NCBI RefSeq assembly: GCF_005280585.1
Contig: NZ_SZVO01000015.1
Location: 124,001 to 188,000 of the forward strand
Direction of reading: 5' to 3'
DNA from: Dyadobacter frigoris
Lineage (GTDB): Bacteria; Bacteroidota; Bacteroidia; Cytophagales; Spirosomataceae
DNA: 64,000 nucleotides
The notes below the pieces were generated by a model. That model made no database searches. It saw nothing but the letters and a program-made list of their open reading frames with translations, and was not told the DNA's origin. The position numbers and the translations under genes are program-made. Shown here one piece after another: positions 28,613-38,071 of the stretch (position 1 is the stretch's first letter; the number at the start of each line of letters is the position of its first letter).

Positions 28613-29038
28613 TTAAAGAATCTTTTCGATTTTATTGTATTCGATATTTTCTTTGAAAAAAGGTTCTGAAAATTTTTGAAAACCCGCTCTTTCATAGAAA
28701 TTCAGCGCATCAGTGCGAGCATCACACCACAATCTTTGAAAGTCATTTTCTTTGGCATAATCAATTACTTTCAAAATCATCATCTTACCAAATCCGCGGT
28801 TTTGATATTCAGGTAAGGTTGCGAATTTCCTGAACCGCATACTTTTTCCTTCTTCAAATAATGAGATGATCGTTACTAGCTTTGAATCCTCATAAAGCCC
28901 GAAGTGAATTCCTTCTTCATCTCCTTCCACATTTACAAATTCAATCGGTTTGTCAGGCCAAAGTACTTTATGCCGGATTGGCAGAATATCTTCCACTGAC
29001 ACTTTTTTAATTTCTATACTCATTTTATTATTTTTCAA
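28613..29038 (-). CDS. GNAT N-acetyltransferase
   Basis: 141 aa. Core GNAT features: FRKFATLPEYQNRGFGKMMILKVIDYAK with acetyl-CoA loop NRGFGK, and LWCDARTDALNFYERAGFQKFSEPF at the end. The early IRHKVLWPDKP segment is common in small Bacteroidota GNATs of unknown substrate. Its start ATG overlaps the dacB stop by 4 bp, so the two are translationally coupled. Confidence 0.88.
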   Translation of the reverse strand: MKNNKMSIEIKKVSVEDILPIRHKVLWPDKPIEFVNVEGDEEGIHFGLYEDSKLVTIISLFEEGKSMRFRKFATLPEYQNRGFGKMMILKVIDYAKENDFQRLWCDARTDALNFYERAGFQKFSEPFFKENIEYNKIEKIL

Positions 29039-30507
29039 AATCCCGCCAGAAGCGTCATTAATCTTACTAACTCTTCGGAAACAGTGCGGCTGTTTTCCTG
29101 CTGATATTTATTGGCAATCATCGCAAAACTCAATACGGCACCAGACTTTGTTGTAACATAACCCGCATAAGCTCTTGTCCCTTCAATAGACCCACTCTTG
29201 GCCCGAATGTTTCCAGCTGCTTTTGTTCCTTTACCTAAATTTCTTACGGTTCCATTAACTCCTAAAATCGCTATACTTTTATAAAAATCAGGATAGGAAG
29301 CTTCTTTCGTTGCCAAACTCAAAATGTCAGTCAGGTTGTTTGTTGTAACCGAACCTGAAGGTGAAAGTCCGCTTCCATCTTTAATAAAAAATCCACGCAT
29401 ATCCGCTTTTCTATTCCACCAGTAGTTGGTTACTGCTTTTGCGGCATCGTCATAATCAGTTTTCCCCTCCAACGTTTTTCCAGCCTTTTTCAAAAATGAA
29501 TCGGCATATAAATTGACACTCCAGAAATTGGCCTGCTGACAAATTTCTCTTAAAGGAGGAGACTTATACTCGTCAAGGATTTTCCTTGGACCTGGCATGA
29601 TGGCAGACTTGATCAACCTGAACGTCATCGTTTCAGGAATAACCAGAATGGTAGTTGCAAGACTTTGCTTCAAAGCATAAGCCGCGTAAGTTGCAGGGTC
29701 AGGAATAGACCCTTTAACAGAGAATGTCGGAACGCCTCTTGGGACAGTTCCGGTAAGAATCACTTGATTGCTAAGCGGATTTCCATAGACAACAGTTTTA
29801 TCCCCCGAACCTCTTTCGCCGGTGGTAACAAGATTTTTAAAAGTCAGATATGGAATAGCAGGTTCAATTCCCAGAAAGGACGCCGGATCGTCTTCATTTA
29901 TGCCAGATTTAAATTTGATACGGTATTGATTATCATTAAAATTTAAACCGGAAACACCAGCACCATAGTAATTGCCTAAATCACCCCAAATCCAGCTATC
30001 AGCCAATGTGTTTTTGTCAAAATAAGTGGCATCCGCCAGCACATCTCCTTTTATATATTTTATCCCTGTTTTTTGAATGGCTGAGGTCCATCGCGTTATT
30101 AATTGAGAACCGGATGGATATTCTTTAAACCTTTCGCTGCCAAGTGACGGATCACCGGTTCCTCTTATGTAAATATTACCTACCAGTGTATCCTTCATAA
30201 TAAAACCATCATATTCAAGAAAAGTCTGGTACCGAAAATCACCGCCAAGCACGGATAGAATCGTTGCTGTACTAACCAGTTTCAAAATTGACGCAGAAGG
30301 AAGTGATTTTTCAGAATTTATGGCAAAAATTGTTTTTTTATCATTAACCGATTTCACACTTACCGACAACGTTCCATTTCTTATTAACTCACTATTTTGA
30401 AGCTCTAACACTGCATCACTAAAACCTGTTAATGCCAAACTATCAATTGATTGAGCCTTCCCACCAAACAAAATAAGGACGCAGAAAAAGGTATATATTA
30501 ATTTCAT
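29035..30507 (-). CDS. dacB: D-alanyl-D-alanine carboxypeptidase/endopeptidase (PBP4)
   Basis: 490 aa periplasmic class C penicillin-binding protein. Signal peptide in the first 20 residues (FFCVLILFGGKAQS). Active-site SxxK is Ser73-Ile-Leu-Lys76; SxN is SVN in FWSVNLYADSFLKKAG; KTG is present as KSG in IRAKSGSIEGTRAYAGYV. The long domain insertion between SxxK and SxN (ADATYFDKNT, GVSGLNFNDNQ) is typical of DacB. Trims or cleaves peptidoglycan cross-links. First gene of a two-gene unit with the GNAT gene. Confidence 0.94.
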   Translation of the reverse strand: MKLIYTFFCVLILFGGKAQSIDSLALTGFSDAVLELQNSELIRNGTLSVSVKSVNDKKTIFAINSEKSLPSASILKLVSTATILSVLGGDFRYQTFLEYDGFIMKDTLVGNIYIRGTGDPSLGSERFKEYPSGSQLITRWTSAIQKTGIKYIKGDVLADATYFDKNTLADSWIWGDLGNYYGAGVSGLNFNDNQYRIKFKSGINEDDPASFLGIEPAIPYLTFKNLVTTGERGSGDKTVVYGNPLSNQVILTGTVPRGVPTFSVKGSIPDPATYAAYALKQSLATTILVIPETMTFRLIKSAIMPGPRKILDEYKSPPLREICQQANFWSVNLYADSFLKKAGKTLEGKTDYDDAAKAVTNYWWNRKADMRGFFIKDGSGLSPSGSVTTNNLTDILSLATKEASYPDFYKSIAILGVNGTVRNLGKGTKAAGNIRAKSGSIEGTRAYAGYVTTKSGAVLSFAMIANKYQQENSRTVSEELVRLMTLLAGF

Positions 30508-30597
30508 AAATATTTATTCGGTCAGCGTCAATTTAAAAAAAGCAATATTCTTATGCTAAACTATACAGACTTCACCAATTCCGAGTCTCTTTTTTGA

Positions 30598-30760
30598 TAC
30601 TTTTGTATTTAAAAGTTTAAGTTAGTTGGATGATATTCCGCAACAATTGCCGTTATTATACATGCATTATATTGCCGCACGTTTTTTTACATTAATTTAA
30701 TCCTTTGATTAGACATTACGATTTGAAATAATATTGATTTTTCTCACAAAGAGAAAAATC
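30598..30760 (+). promoter_or_regulatory. Leader of the MBL-fold gene: promoter box and hairpin
   Basis: TACTTTTG at 30598-30605 fits the -7 consensus and implies a leader of about 180 nt. Near its end GATTTTTCTC (30736-30745) pairs perfectly with GAGAAAAATC (30751-30760) around ACAAA, 32 nt before the ATG. There is no T run, so it is not a terminator. It could be a control or processing hairpin. Confidence 0.4.
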
Positions 30761-30792
30761 GCAATATAGATATTCACGGTATCACATAAAAC

Positions 30793-32217
30793 ATGAAATT
30801 GACATTTTGGGGAGCCGCCCAACAAGTTACCGGAAGTATGTTTCTGCTTGAAACAGACGATTACCGGATTTTGATTGACTGTGGCTCAGATTTTGATTTA
30901 GATGAAAAAGACAGAAGAACACGCTATGACGAACAAAAAAGTGTTTTCCCTTTTGATGCAAGCATGATCAATACAGTGCTGCTAACACATGCACATATTG
31001 ATCATTCGGGCAACATCCCTAACTTATTTAAAGAAGGATTTGAAGGCAGAGTTGTTTGTACAGAGCCAACTTTGGCACTTACTTCACTCCTTTTAAAAGA
31101 TGCAGCACACCTGCATCAGAAAAGACTTAATTCTCATAATAGTTCTTCCAACAAAAAAAGAGGACGTAAAAAGAAAGACGTTCCACGGGACTATTTCGTT
31201 GAAAAAAACGTCATAGAAGCACTGGATAATTTCGTTCCGGTTTCATTTGGACAACGGTACCGAATTTCTGATAACGTAGCCATTACATTTTATGCGGCAG
31301 GCCATTTGTTAGGTGCCGCTCACATCGTCGTAGAAGTCACAGAAAACGGAGAGAAGAAAAAAATCTGTTTTTCGGGCGATATCGGACGGAGCAATTATCC
31401 TCTTTTAATTGACCCGCAGGAAATTCCGCAGGTTGATTATCTCGTTTGTGAATCTACTTACGGGAACCGTCTGCATGAAGATACGACTTCTCCTGCCGAA
31501 GCGTTGGCAGATGTAATTAAACGGACTTGTATCGATATTCCGGGAAGATTGATCATTCCTTCTTTCAGCGTTGGCCGTACGCAGGCATTACTTTTTACAT
31601 TGAACAAAATCTATGCGGATCACGCTTTCCCGAATCTGAAAGTATTTTCGGATAGCCCGTTGGCGCACAGCAGCACCAAGGTTTATCAGCGTTACGTTAA
31701 ATTGCTTAACAAAGAAGCCAGAACTTTCCATGCTGATAATGATATTTTGTTTGATTTTGACAATCTGATTTATCTGGAAAGTTCAGATGCCAGCCGTGCC
31801 GTTTCCAACTATAACGAACCTTGCATTATCATTTCTTCGTCCGGAATGGTGCAGGGTGGACGCGTAGAACAACATGTGGAAGCGAATATCGGCAATCCTT
31901 ATGCGACTATCCTGATGATCGGTTATGCAAGTGAAGGAACGCTGGGCTGGAGGCTTTTAAATGGTCAGGATAGCATTTCCATTCGTGGAAACAAGCTGCC
32001 GGTCTTGGCTAATATTGAAAAAATTGACGTATTTAGCGGCCACGGAGATCAGAATGACTTGATCCGGTTTGTGAAAATGCAGGATCCGGAAAAATTAAAG
32101 ACTGTTTTTCTGGTTCATGGCGAACATCAAAGCATGACTGATTTCCAGGGTAAAATTAATGAATTTGGCTATAAAACGGTCGAAATACCGTTGCGGGGAC
32201 ACTCTTATGAACTTTAA
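30793..32217 (+). CDS. MBL-fold beta-CASP RNA exonuclease/endonuclease-like protein
   Basis: 474 aa. Zn-binding motif THAHIDHSGN at residues 65-74 (His66, His68, Asp70, His71), GHLLGAAH and FSGDIGRSNYPLL for further ligands, then the beta-CASP cap with SFSVGRTQALL and IIISSSGMVQGGR, and the C-terminal SGHGDQNDL and LVHGEHQSM. This is the Ysh1/CPSF73-like group of bacterial RNA-processing enzymes. A basic insert (NKKRGRKKKDVPRD, ~115-130) is unusual and may contact RNA. accA follows after 27 bp. Confidence 0.9.
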   Translation: MKLTFWGAAQQVTGSMFLLETDDYRILIDCGSDFDLDEKDRRTRYDEQKSVFPFDASMINTVLLTHAHIDHSGNIPNLFKEGFEGRVVCTEPTLALTSLLLKDAAHLHQKRLNSHNSSSNKKRGRKKKDVPRDYFVEKNVIEALDNFVPVSFGQRYRISDNVAITFYAAGHLLGAAHIVVEVTENGEKKKICFSGDIGRSNYPLLIDPQEIPQVDYLVCESTYGNRLHEDTTSPAEALADVIKRTCIDIPGRLIIPSFSVGRTQALLFTLNKIYADHAFPNLKVFSDSPLAHSSTKVYQRYVKLLNKEARTFHADNDILFDFDNLIYLESSDASRAVSNYNEPCIIISSSGMVQGGRVEQHVEANIGNPYATILMIGYASEGTLGWRLLNGQDSISIRGNKLPVLANIEKIDVFSGHGDQNDLIRFVKMQDPEKLKTVFLVHGEHQSMTDFQGKINEFGYKTVEIPLRGHSYEL

Positions 32218-32244
32218 GCCTCAGCCACAAAGAAGAAATATAAC

Positions 32245-33198
32245 ATGAGAACATACCTTGATTTTGAAAAACCAATGGCCGAGCTAGAACGTAAGCTCGA
32301 AGAGATGAAGGCATTAGCACAACAGAACAACGTTGATGTTTCTTCCGCTATTTCCCTCCTGGAAAATAATATTACCGAACTTCGTAAGGAAATTTTCGGA
32401 AAGCTTACAAGCTGGCAGCGCGTTCAGCTTTCTCGCCATCCGGATCGTCCTTATACGCTTGATTACATCCAGTTGATTTGTGATGAATTCATTGAACTTC
32501 ACGGAGATCGTCAGGTAAGAGATGATCCTGCGATGATCGGTGGATTGGCTAATGTGGGCGGACAAACCTGCATGATCATTGGTCAGCAAAAAGGAAGAAA
32601 TACGAAGCAGCGTCAGCACCGTAACTTTGGAATGCCGAATCCTGAAGGTTACCGCAAAGCTTTGCGTCTGATGAAACTGGCTGAAAAATTCAATGTTCCT
32701 ATCGTTACTTTGGTCGATACTCCGGGAGCATTTCCAGGTATGGAAGCTGAAGAGCGTGGACAAGGTGAGGCGATTGCCCGCAATATCAAGGAAATGTTTC
32801 TTTTAAAAGTACCCGTAATCTGTATCATTATTGGTGAAGGTGCTTCGGGAGGAGCGATTGGAATTGCTGTTGGCGACCGCGTTTTAATGCTTGAAAACAC
32901 GTGGTACTCTGTTATTTCTCCTGAAAACTGCTCGACCATTTTGTGGCGCAGCTGGGATTTCAAAGAACAGGCAGCGGAAGCGATGAAGATCACGGCCAAG
33001 GATATGAAAAACAACAAGCTGATCGACGGTATCGTTGCTGAGCCACTTGGAGGTGCACATCTGGATCATGCGTGGATGGCTGCCGAATTGAAAAAAGTAA
33101 TCCTTAGCAATATCAAAGAACTCGCTTCCATGTCTCCGCAGAAAAGAATTGATCAGCGTATTGATAAATTCTGTGCAATGGGCGTTGTTGTTGAATAA
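32245..33198 (+). CDS. accA: Acetyl-CoA carboxylase carboxyltransferase subunit alpha
   Basis: 317 aa. With AccD it transfers the carboxyl group from biotin to acetyl-CoA, giving malonyl-CoA for fatty-acid synthesis. Length and blocks are standard: N-terminal [86 protein letters not shown] and [20 protein letters not shown] with the oxyanion glycines. accD and the biotin subunits are not adjacent. Confidence 0.97.
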   Translation: MRTYLDFEKPMAELERKLEEMKALAQQNNVDVSSAISLLENNITELRKEIFGKLTSWQRVQLSRHPDRPYTLDYIQLICDEFIELHGDRQVRDDPAMIGGLANVGGQTCMIIGQQKGRNTKQRQHRNFGMPNPEGYRKALRLMKLAEKFNVPIVTLVDTPGAFPGMEAEERGQGEAIARNIKEMFLLKVPVICIIIGEGASGGAIGIAVGDRVLMLENTWYSVISPENCSTILWRSWDFKEQAAEAMKITAKDMKNNKLIDGIVAEPLGGAHLDHAWMAAELKKVILSNIKELASMSPQKRIDQRIDKFCAMGVVVE

Positions 33199-33214
33199 CC
33201 AAGCATTAGTGTTC

Positions 33215-33850
33215 ATGAAAAACAGCCGTATAAAAAATATCATTTTTGACTTGGGTGATGTCATTCTCAACATCGACGTCCCTCTTGCTTCAAGTAATTT
33301 CGGAAAATTAAGTGGTAGAGAACAGCATGAAATCCTGACTCTTTTTAAAGAGAAAGAACTTTTTCGTTTGTTTGAAACCGGATTGGTGGACGAGGACGCT
33401 TTTAGAAATTTGATCAGAGAAGTACTGGAATTTCCTGATTGGTCAGAAGAAATTATTGATACGGCCTGGAACAGTCTTTTGCTTGACATTCCTCCTTCAC
33501 GAATTGAACTGATTAAGGAATTAGGCAAAAATTACCGTCTTTTTCTATTAAGCAATACCAGTTCAATTCACATCAAAGAAGTTAATAAAATTTTACACGC
33601 TGCCTCTGGCATTGAAAAACTGGATGATCTATTCGAAAAAGTGTATCTCTCCTACGAAATGGGCAAGATGAAACCAGATCCCGCAATTTATTTGCAGGTT
33701 CTGGAGGAGTCAGACTTAGTAGCGGAAGAAACACTTTTCCTGGATGATAATCCTGACAATATCACAGCAGCTTCAAAATTGGGCATCGACACAATTCTCG
33801 TACAAAAGCCTGTCACAATACTGGACTATCTTAAAGATTATGTCGCCTAA
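33215..33850 (+). CDS. HAD-superfamily phosphatase (YihX-like)
   Basis: 211 aa. Motif I is FDLGDVILNID with the nucleophile Asp, motif II LLSNTS, motif III Lys in GKMKPDPAIY and motif IV FLDDNPDNI. The form FDLGDV and the short helical cap at ~20-80 are those of the YihX/epoxide-hydrolase N-terminal-like HAD group (sugar-phosphate or nucleotide phosphatases). I chose the ATG at 33215; the longer frame from 33149 lies inside accA. The next gene starts within its last codons. Confidence 0.87.
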   Translation: MKNSRIKNIIFDLGDVILNIDVPLASSNFGKLSGREQHEILTLFKEKELFRLFETGLVDEDAFRNLIREVLEFPDWSEEIIDTAWNSLLLDIPPSRIELIKELGKNYRLFLLSNTSSIHIKEVNKILHAASGIEKLDDLFEKVYLSYEMGKMKPDPAIYLQVLEESDLVAEETLFLDDNPDNITAASKLGIDTILVQKPVTILDYLKDYVA

Positions 33851-35036
33851 TACCCGCACACACCTGATTCAGGCTTTACTTTTTATTGCTACCGTTATTA
33901 CTACCACCATGGCTGGTGCGGAGTGGATGTTTGGTAATATTTTTTCTTTTGTCAGCACTTTTATTCATTTTCTGGCGGAGAAAATGTCAGGAAATCAGGT
34001 TCCGGAAACGGGAAAACCTATGGGTTGGTCCGAGTTTTTTATGGGATTTCAATTTTCAATCCCATTTTTAGCAATTCTTACTATCCATGAATTTGGCCAT
34101 TATTTTACAGCCAAAAGACATCAGGTGAAAGTTACCCTGCCTTACTACATTCCTTTGTGGTTTGGGATTTCACAAAGTATTGGCACCATGGGCGCGTTCA
34201 TCAGGATTACTTCTGTTGTAAAGTCACGGTTAAAGTTTTTCGACATTGGAATTGCCGGCCCGTTAGCAGGTTTCGTAGCTGCGTTGGGTGTTTTATGGTA
34301 CGGATTTACCCATTTACCACCAGCAGAATATATTTTCACGATCCATCCTGAATACGCACGTTACGGGTTAAGTTATCCGCAATTTGTTTATGAAAACTCC
34401 GCCGGAAATATTGTTTTGGGGGATAATATTCTTTTCTGGTCTTTCAAGAATTTCGTGGCAGATCCCGCCCGTTTGCCTCATGCTTACGAGATCATTCACT
34501 ATCCGTTTCTTTTTGCAGGTTACCTAGCATTATTTTTCACTTCATTGAATCTTATTCCAATCGGTCAGCTTGACGGCGGGCACATTTTGTATGGAATGAT
34601 TGGAAAAAAGAAGTTTGACATAGTAGCTCCTACACTTTATGTTGTTTTTGTTTTTTATGCCGGACTGGGAATGTTCAGAGCCGAAGAATTTGCCATTAGC
34701 AGCGACTCTGTTTTCTATGAACATTTGCTTTCACTAGTTATTTACATTTATTTCCTCTATATCTGTCTAAGACGTATCAGTGAAAACGCATCAAATGCTG
34801 TGATGGTCAGTTTGATGATCGTTGTAGGTCAGTTTGGTTTATCATTTCTTCGTCCGGAATGGGAAGGTTATTCCGGATTTCTTCCCTTTATCTTTATCCT
34901 GGGAAGGTTTTTGGGAATTCGTCATCCTGAGACAGAAGAAAATAATCCGATCGGTACTGCACGGATGATACTGGGCGTGATTGCGTTAATCATCTTCATT
35001 ATTTCATTTAGCCCGAAACCGTTTATAGTACTCTGA
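33840..35036 (+). CDS. Site-2 protease family zinc metalloprotease
   Basis: 398 aa polytopic membrane protease. Zn motif HEFGH in AILTIHEFGHYFTAKRH and the second motif LIPIGQLDGGHILYG place it in the S2P/M50 family. No PDZ domain is visible, so it belongs to the PDZ-less group (like plant EGY and Bacteroidota homologues). Cleaves membrane-anchored regulators or clears signal peptides. Start ATG 33840 overlaps the HAD stop by 11 bp. The earlier frame start at 33744 lies inside the HAD gene and is not used. Confidence 0.9.
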   Translation: MSPNTRTHLIQALLFIATVITTTMAGAEWMFGNIFSFVSTFIHFLAEKMSGNQVPETGKPMGWSEFFMGFQFSIPFLAILTIHEFGHYFTAKRHQVKVTLPYYIPLWFGISQSIGTMGAFIRITSVVKSRLKFFDIGIAGPLAGFVAALGVLWYGFTHLPPAEYIFTIHPEYARYGLSYPQFVYENSAGNIVLGDNILFWSFKNFVADPARLPHAYEIIHYPFLFAGYLALFFTSLNLIPIGQLDGGHILYGMIGKKKFDIVAPTLYVVFVFYAGLGMFRAEEFAISSDSVFYEHLLSLVIYIYFLYICLRRISENASNAVMVSLMIVVGQFGLSFLRPEWEGYSGFLPFIFILGRFLGIRHPETEENNPIGTARMILGVIALIIFIISFSPKPFIVL

Positions 35037-35083
35037 TTTCTATCTGTCTTTAAAATCAGTGTTTTCACAAGATTTATTCCAAA

Positions 35084-35668
35084 ATGCTAAATGCCTTTGC
35101 AGCATTCATTTTTCGTATTGCCGGTTGGAAAATTATCGGAAGGCCTCCTTATGAAATAAAAAAGGCAGTTTGGGTTGGTGCACCTCATAATTCAAATTGG
35201 GATTTTATGCTTTGTCTGGGCGCACGTGGGGAGATGAAAATCAACGTTGGTTTTCTTGCTAAAAGTCAGCTTTTCAAATGGTATTCCGGCTGGTTGTTCA
35301 GAGCACTGGGTTGTTATCCGGTTTACAGAAACAAATCCGGAAATCTTGTTGAAGCTGTGGCAGCGATGTTTGAACAAAACGAAACACTCCATATTGCGAT
35401 TACACCCGAAGGAACCCGAAAAGATGTTGAAAGACTAAAAACAGGCTTTTACCATATGGCCATTCTGGCCAATGTACCACTCGTTTTAATTGGCTTTGAC
35501 TATCCGCGAAAAGCCCTTGTTATCAGCGAACCTATCAATTTATCAGGAGATCTGCAAAAAGATCTGAAATTGGTTTATAACTTTTACCTGACTATTGAAG
35601 GAAAACACAAAACCTGGTTGAATGAATACGAACGTACAGGTATTATTCCCATTTTCAATAAAAATTAG
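35084..35668 (+). CDS. 1-acyl-glycerol-3-phosphate acyltransferase-like (PlsC family)
   Basis: 194 aa. The catalytic block HNSNWDF (His plus Asp four residues later, with one Thr/Ser to Asn change against HTSNWD) and the later TPEGTRK substrate-binding motif are those of the short PlsC-like proteins. Likely acylates lysophosphatidate or another lysolipid at the inner membrane. A single hydrophobic N-terminal segment (LNAFAAFIFRIAGW) may anchor it. 47 bp after the protease gene, possibly same transcript. Confidence 0.88.
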   Translation: MLNAFAAFIFRIAGWKIIGRPPYEIKKAVWVGAPHNSNWDFMLCLGARGEMKINVGFLAKSQLFKWYSGWLFRALGCYPVYRNKSGNLVEAVAAMFEQNETLHIAITPEGTRKDVERLKTGFYHMAILANVPLVLIGFDYPRKALVISEPINLSGDLQKDLKLVYNFYLTIEGKHKTWLNEYERTGIIPIFNKN

Positions 35669-35743
35669 GCTTTTGATTTCTTCTAAATTATTAATCAACG
35701 AATAATAAAAGGTTAACTTACGTAAGAATCCAATTCCTACGAC

Positions 35744-36751
35744 ATGCCTTCACGCCGTAAATTTCTTCAATTCTGTTTATCAACTCCATTTCTGACCCGA
35801 AATATTTCCTTTTCAGAAGGAGTTATTAATTCTGTCAGAGGCGAAATTAACACCTCGGACTTGGGCAAAACTTTAATTCATGAACATATTCTTGTCGATT
35901 TTATTGGTGCCGATAAAATCAGTTCAAGCCGTTGGGATCATCAAAAAGTTGTTGATAAAGTTTTACCTTATCTTCTTGAAATTAAAAAGAGAGGGATTAA
36001 AAGTCTGGCTGACTGCACACCTGCATTTCTTGGACGTGACGCCGTTTTATTGCAAAAATTATCAACATTAAGCGGTCTCAATATTTTAACCAACACAGGT
36101 TATTATGGAGCCTCCGATAATAAATATCTCCCGAATTTCGCCTTTAAAGAAACGGCCGAACAATTAGCATCGCGTTGGATAACGGAATTTAAAGACGGAA
36201 TTGATGGAACGGGAATAAAACCTGGCTTCATAAAAATTGGTGTTAATCCGGTAACATTGTCACTGCTTCATCAAAAACTGGTTAGAGCAGCAGCATTAAC
36301 ACATCTTGAAACCGGATTGACGATTTATTCGCATACCGGACCGTCCTTACCGGCTTTTGAAGAAATTGAAATATTGAAAAAAGAAGGGGTTAACCCGGAA
36401 GCTTTCGTTTGGGTTCATGCAAGCAGTAATAATAATGATGATTTCCTTAAAGCTGCAAAAGCAGGTGCATGGATAAGTCTGGATGGAATTAACGAAGATA
36501 ATTTAGAGAAGAACGCCATCTTGGTTAACTTCATGAAAAACAATAATCTACTTAAAAAAGTCCTGATTTCTCATGATGCAGGATGGTATAAACCGGGCGA
36601 AGAAAATGGCGGAAATTTCACAGGTTTTACAACTATTCCGGATAGATTTTTTCCTCTTTTAAAAACAAAGGGATTTACTGACACAGATTTGGATCAGTTA
36701 TTGGTAAAGAATCCAGCCTCTGTTTTGGCAATAAGAAAACGTAGAATTTAA
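35744..36751 (+). CDS. Phosphotriesterase-family hydrolase
   Basis: 335 aa amidohydrolase-superfamily metal enzyme. N-terminus MPSRRKFLQFC..., similar to a Tat-type signal, so possibly exported. Metal ligands: HEH in LIHEHILVDF, Lys in PGFIKIGVN (the carbamylated-lysine position), His in IYSHTG and VWVHASS, and Asp in ISHDAGWYKPG. Homologues are lactonases or Php-like proteins of unclear substrate. Divergent spacing: ends 8 bp from the convergent kinase gene. Confidence 0.87.
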   Translation: MPSRRKFLQFCLSTPFLTRNISFSEGVINSVRGEINTSDLGKTLIHEHILVDFIGADKISSSRWDHQKVVDKVLPYLLEIKKRGIKSLADCTPAFLGRDAVLLQKLSTLSGLNILTNTGYYGASDNKYLPNFAFKETAEQLASRWITEFKDGIDGTGIKPGFIKIGVNPVTLSLLHQKLVRAAALTHLETGLTIYSHTGPSLPAFEEIEILKKEGVNPEAFVWVHASSNNNDDFLKAAKAGAWISLDGINEDNLEKNAILVNFMKNNNLLKKVLISHDAGWYKPGEENGGNFTGFTTIPDRFFPLLKTKGFTDTDLDQLLVKNPASVLAIRKRRI

Positions 36752-36759
36752 TCTACGCT

Positions 36760-38058
36760 TTATTCGGGTTTCGAAATTTCAAACAAAGTCCAGCCATCGG
36801 AGCCAGAAGTTAATGAAAACGAAAATCCGTGGCTTACAAGAATTTCTTTTGTAAGCGTTAATCCAATTCCTTGCCCATCTTTTTTTGTGCTGAAAAATGG
36901 GTTAAAAAGCTGTACGGCTGTCTCCTCGGCAATCTGTTTACCGTTATTTCTTATTAAAATATTTCCCCTGGTTGCTTTCAATTGAATCAAATTTCCTGTT
37001 TCACAGGCTTCTATCGCATTTTTAACAACATTAACAAAAACCTGCTCCATTTGCCCTGCATCAAGATCAATCCAGATTTCACCGATTTCAGAAAAATCCA
37101 CTTCAAGACTTATCCCTTTCCGTTCAGCCATTGGACGCATAAAAGTTCCAACACTTCTAAGTAACCCCACAACATCCGTTTTTTCTTTGAAAGGAATTGG
37201 TAACCGGACTACATCCGCAAAATTCCGCATAAAAATTGCCAGCCTTTTATTTCTGTCAGAGGCAACGCCAAGTGCTTCCCTTAAATCCAGAAACGAATCT
37301 TCTGCCAAATAATTTCTTGTAGTCTGAAGGATTGAATCCGTTGCGCCGAGCGTATTATTAACCTCATGCGCCATCATTCTTATTACTTTCCCGTAAGCCT
37401 TTTTCTCCGATTCAAGAATATCTGTCGTCAGTTCTTCAATCATTAAAAAGGATCTTCGGAAACCCTGATCCATAAAATGGGAACGTTGTACTTTATAAGT
37501 TTCAACACTATTAATTTTGACCGTCCTGGACTCTCCATCCTGTAAATCAGCAAGTTGCGGAAATAAGGTAAAATCCAGCTCTTCAAGTTTTTTCCCCATC
37601 CAAAAGGTCTGACTTTTTTGAAATAACCGTTTTCCCTTTCCATTAACAGAAACCATTTTTTCATCAAAATCCATAATCAAAATAGCAATCGGAGAAGCCT
37701 CTATTAACTTTTCCAGAAAAAAATGCTGTTCATTTAATTTGATTCTTTCTTCTCTGAGCTGATCGATCATGAGGTTATAAACTTCAATTAAAATATCAAT
37801 TTCACTTTTCCCCGTTTGAACAAATTTTATGCTGAAATCTTTATCCTTAATTGCTTCGATTCCTGAGCGAACAAATTCTATGGGCCGTAAAAAATCTCTA
37901 TAAATTTGTATGGATATGACAATGGAAACAAGAATTAAAACCTCGGAAGCGATGAAGTATATTTTCTTCTCTCTGAGCAAAAAGAATATCATCAGGATTA
38001 ACACGATGTGAAGTATGCCGATAAAAAGAATGTAACGGACCCGAAGCGAAATTTTCAT
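36760..38058 (-). CDS. NtrY-type sensor histidine kinase
   Basis: 432 aa from the ATG at 38058. Two membrane helices at the N-terminus (ILFIGILHIVLILMIFFLL and IYFIASEVLILVSIVISIQI), a HAMP-like linker, a PAS domain (ASPIAILIMDFDEKMVSVN), then MMAHEVNNTLGATDSILQTTRN with the phospho-His, N-box NVVKNAIEAC and GQGIGLTLTKEIL. It begins 14 bp after the stop of its response regulator. Longer starts at 38088 and 38127 overlap the regulator gene and are less likely. Confidence 0.9.
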   Translation of the reverse strand: MKISLRVRYILFIGILHIVLILMIFFLLREKKIYFIASEVLILVSIVISIQIYRDFLRPIEFVRSGIEAIKDKDFSIKFVQTGKSEIDILIEVYNLMIDQLREERIKLNEQHFFLEKLIEASPIAILIMDFDEKMVSVNGKGKRLFQKSQTFWMGKKLEELDFTLFPQLADLQDGESRTVKINSVETYKVQRSHFMDQGFRRSFLMIEELTTDILESEKKAYGKVIRMMAHEVNNTLGATDSILQTTRNYLAEDSFLDLREALGVASDRNKRLAIFMRNFADVVRLPIPFKEKTDVVGLLRSVGTFMRPMAERKGISLEVDFSEIGEIWIDLDAGQMEQVFVNVVKNAIEACETGNLIQLKATRGNILIRNNGKQIAEETAVQLFNPFFSTKKDGQGIGLTLTKEILVSHGFSFSLTSGSDGWTLFEISKPE

Positions 38059-38071
38059 GAATGCGTACAAA

